A DNA stretch of 64,000 nucleotides from Chamaea fasciata (lineage: Eukaryota > Chordata > Aves > Passeriformes > Sylviidae): the NCBI GenBank assembly GCA_029207755.1, contig JARCOQ010000025.1, positions 4,704,820-4,768,819 on the forward strand, written 5' to 3'. Of the stretch, positions 62,601 to 64,000 are shown in pieces (position 1 is the stretch's first letter; each line of letters opens with the position of its first letter). The notes beneath the pieces were generated by a model that was not told the DNA's origin, made no database searches, and saw only the letters and a program-made list of their open reading frames with translations. Both the position numbers and the translations under genes were made by a program.

Positions 62601-63603
62601 GAGAGCGATGACACAGCTGGAGCAGCTCCCTCCTCACTTTTCCAATCAGCCCAGTAACTCCTAATTTATCTGAGGTGAAAATTTTCCCCCCAAAGATGAA
62701 TCCTCTATGTCCTCAGGTTCAATCTTTGTTGCAGCATCTCTCTGCTCCTTCCCAGCAGCCAGAACCAAGCCTGCTACAGCTGATGTCCCCTCTGCATGCA
62801 CAACTGGGTGGGTTTTGTCAGTGGGAATGGCCTGGACCCCTCAGAGCCCGGGTGTGTGCTGGAGAGGGGGATTTGAAGAGCAAAGAGGGAACTGGAGCCT
62901 TTCCACCCCTCGCGGTGCAACCCTAAATAAAACACAGGCACCACTGTCCTCTTCTGGCTGGAGCTGTTATATCACAGCCAGGATCTCCTGGAGCCTTTCT
63001 TGTGCTGGATTTCCCGCGTTCCATCCTGCAGAGGGTGGGCTGGGGAGGCCCCAGTTCCTCAGCAGCACCGCCCTGGACCTGGATGCAGGTCCTGGGAGCT
63101 CGGGGTGTACTCTGGGCTGTCCCCAGTGCTGATGGGTTTAAACCATCGTTGTGCCGTGCTGTGCAACCACTCCTGCAGGGAGCTGCTGTATTTCCATCCC
63201 CCAGACAGCGGCACTGTTGGATTTAATTCCCACTACTGACTATTCTGTGATCTTTTTTTTTTTCGTTTATGGTCCACTAAATCTTCTCCAGGAGGAGCAC
63301 GAATTCCCCTGCAAGGTGAATTTAAGATTACTGACAGTAACTTTAATTTTCTTGGTCATTTTTTTCCGAGTCACTCGTGGCCAACAAGACCCAGTGAGCA
63401 CAGAGCAGACAGAAGCTGCTCCTTTGGAGACACCAGCAAACACTTTGGGATGTCACCAGGCTTCAGCTGCTGCAGGGACCTGATTTGGCGACTCAGCTGG
63501 AGAACCCTGAACAGGCAGAGCTGCTCCCTCAGGCGGGGGATGGGAAGAGGAGCAAAGGGAGCACCTCCTGCCCTGTGGGAGGGGGTGTTTGGCAGCTCAG
63601 CCC

Positions 63604-63635
63604 TCCCGTGCCTCAGTTTCCCCACCAGTAACCCC
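63604..63635 (-). repeat. MIR-like core relic
   Basis: The plus strand has GTGCCTCAGTTTCCCCACCA followed by GTAACCCC, a short match to the reverse complement of the MIR core. Confidence 0.3.
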
Positions 63636-64000
63636 TCCTTGGGCTGGGTTTTGTGATGATGAAGTGGTGCCACACTTGGCCTTGGGACTCCCCAGAGCAG
63701 GAATATCCGCTGGGGATGGATGTTGGCTCAGCCTTGTATCCTGCACCTCGCAGGAGGGAATTTTCCCCTCCAGTGATGCTGATTCCAGAGAGGGCCCCGG
63801 AGCCTCCTCCTCTTCCTCACCCTGCCTGCCCCCAGCACATACAGGGAGAAGGAAGGGCACAGCAGAGATCCCAATTTCCACAACAGAAATCCTTGTTTTC
63901 CTCCTTGCTCCTCCATCTTTCCCTGACTTTCAGGGGCACCAAAGGCAAAGCATTTAATTACCAACTCGCTCCAGCGTTTTATTTTCCACCTGTGACTTTT

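Larger units (their letters stand above)
60216..64000. other. Right end, no gene recognised
   Basis: Unique sequence apart from the GATA/hairpin element and a MIR-like core. 61600-61860 is mildly CpG-rich. KCNA10, expected downstream by synteny, is not present. Confidence 0.5.

Overview
The window reads as nuclear vertebrate DNA, almost certainly from a bird. Two complete, intronless Shaker-type voltage-gated potassium channel genes lie on the + strand, and about a dozen 3'-end fragments of the CR1 retrotransposon, which has the CR1 tail typical of birds, are scattered through the rest. Base composition is mostly GC-rich with short AT-rich islands. There are several CpG islands, tandem repeats are abundant, and no bacterial or viral gene organisation is visible.

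Layout. 1-5.6 kb is non-coding with an old MIR-like SINE relic and two CR1 pieces. 5.6-6.3 kb is a CpG island covering the 5' UTR and first third of KCNA3 (Kv1.3; 5925-7679, 584 aa). 7.7-9.85 kb is the probable KCNA3 3' UTR. 9.9-33.9 kb is a long intergenic stretch with most of the CR1 fragments, three tandem-repeat arrays, several AT-rich islands that look like conserved non-coding elements, and an orphan poly(A) signal near 23.94 kb. 33.9-34.6 kb is a second CpG island, the probable KCNA2 promoter. A candidate non-coding exon at 34785-34993 and a strong 3' splice site at 35761-35762 lead into the single coding exon of KCNA2 (Kv1.2; 35844-37343, 499 aa). 37.3-43.55 kb is interpreted as a 6.2 kb KCNA2 3' UTR ending in a cluster of four Pumilio octamers and a poly(A) signal. 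43.6-64 kb has no recognisable protein gene. It holds a 625-bp pentanucleotide array in three sequence blocks, a second pentanucleotide array inside a CpG-rich patch, 13-bp and 20-bp minisatellites, two more CR1 pieces, and a GATA-rich element with an imperfect hairpin near 62.5 kb.

How the genes work together. Kv1.2 and Kv1.3 subunits share the T1 domain that restricts co-assembly to the Kv1 subfamily, so the products can form homo- or heterotetrameric delayed-rectifier K+ channels. Order and orientation match the mammalian KCNA3-KCNA2-KCNA10 cluster. KCNA10 is not seen in the 26.6 kb after KCNA2 and should lie beyond the right edge if the cluster is intact.

I found no convincing new protein-coding system. 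The most interesting signals are non-coding: the Pumilio cluster at the KCNA2 3' end, the hairpin/GATA element at 62.45-62.6 kb, the two potential KCNA3 initiation codons behind a poly-C leader, and the three-block pentamer array. UTR limits, exon calls and repeat names are inferences from sequence alone.
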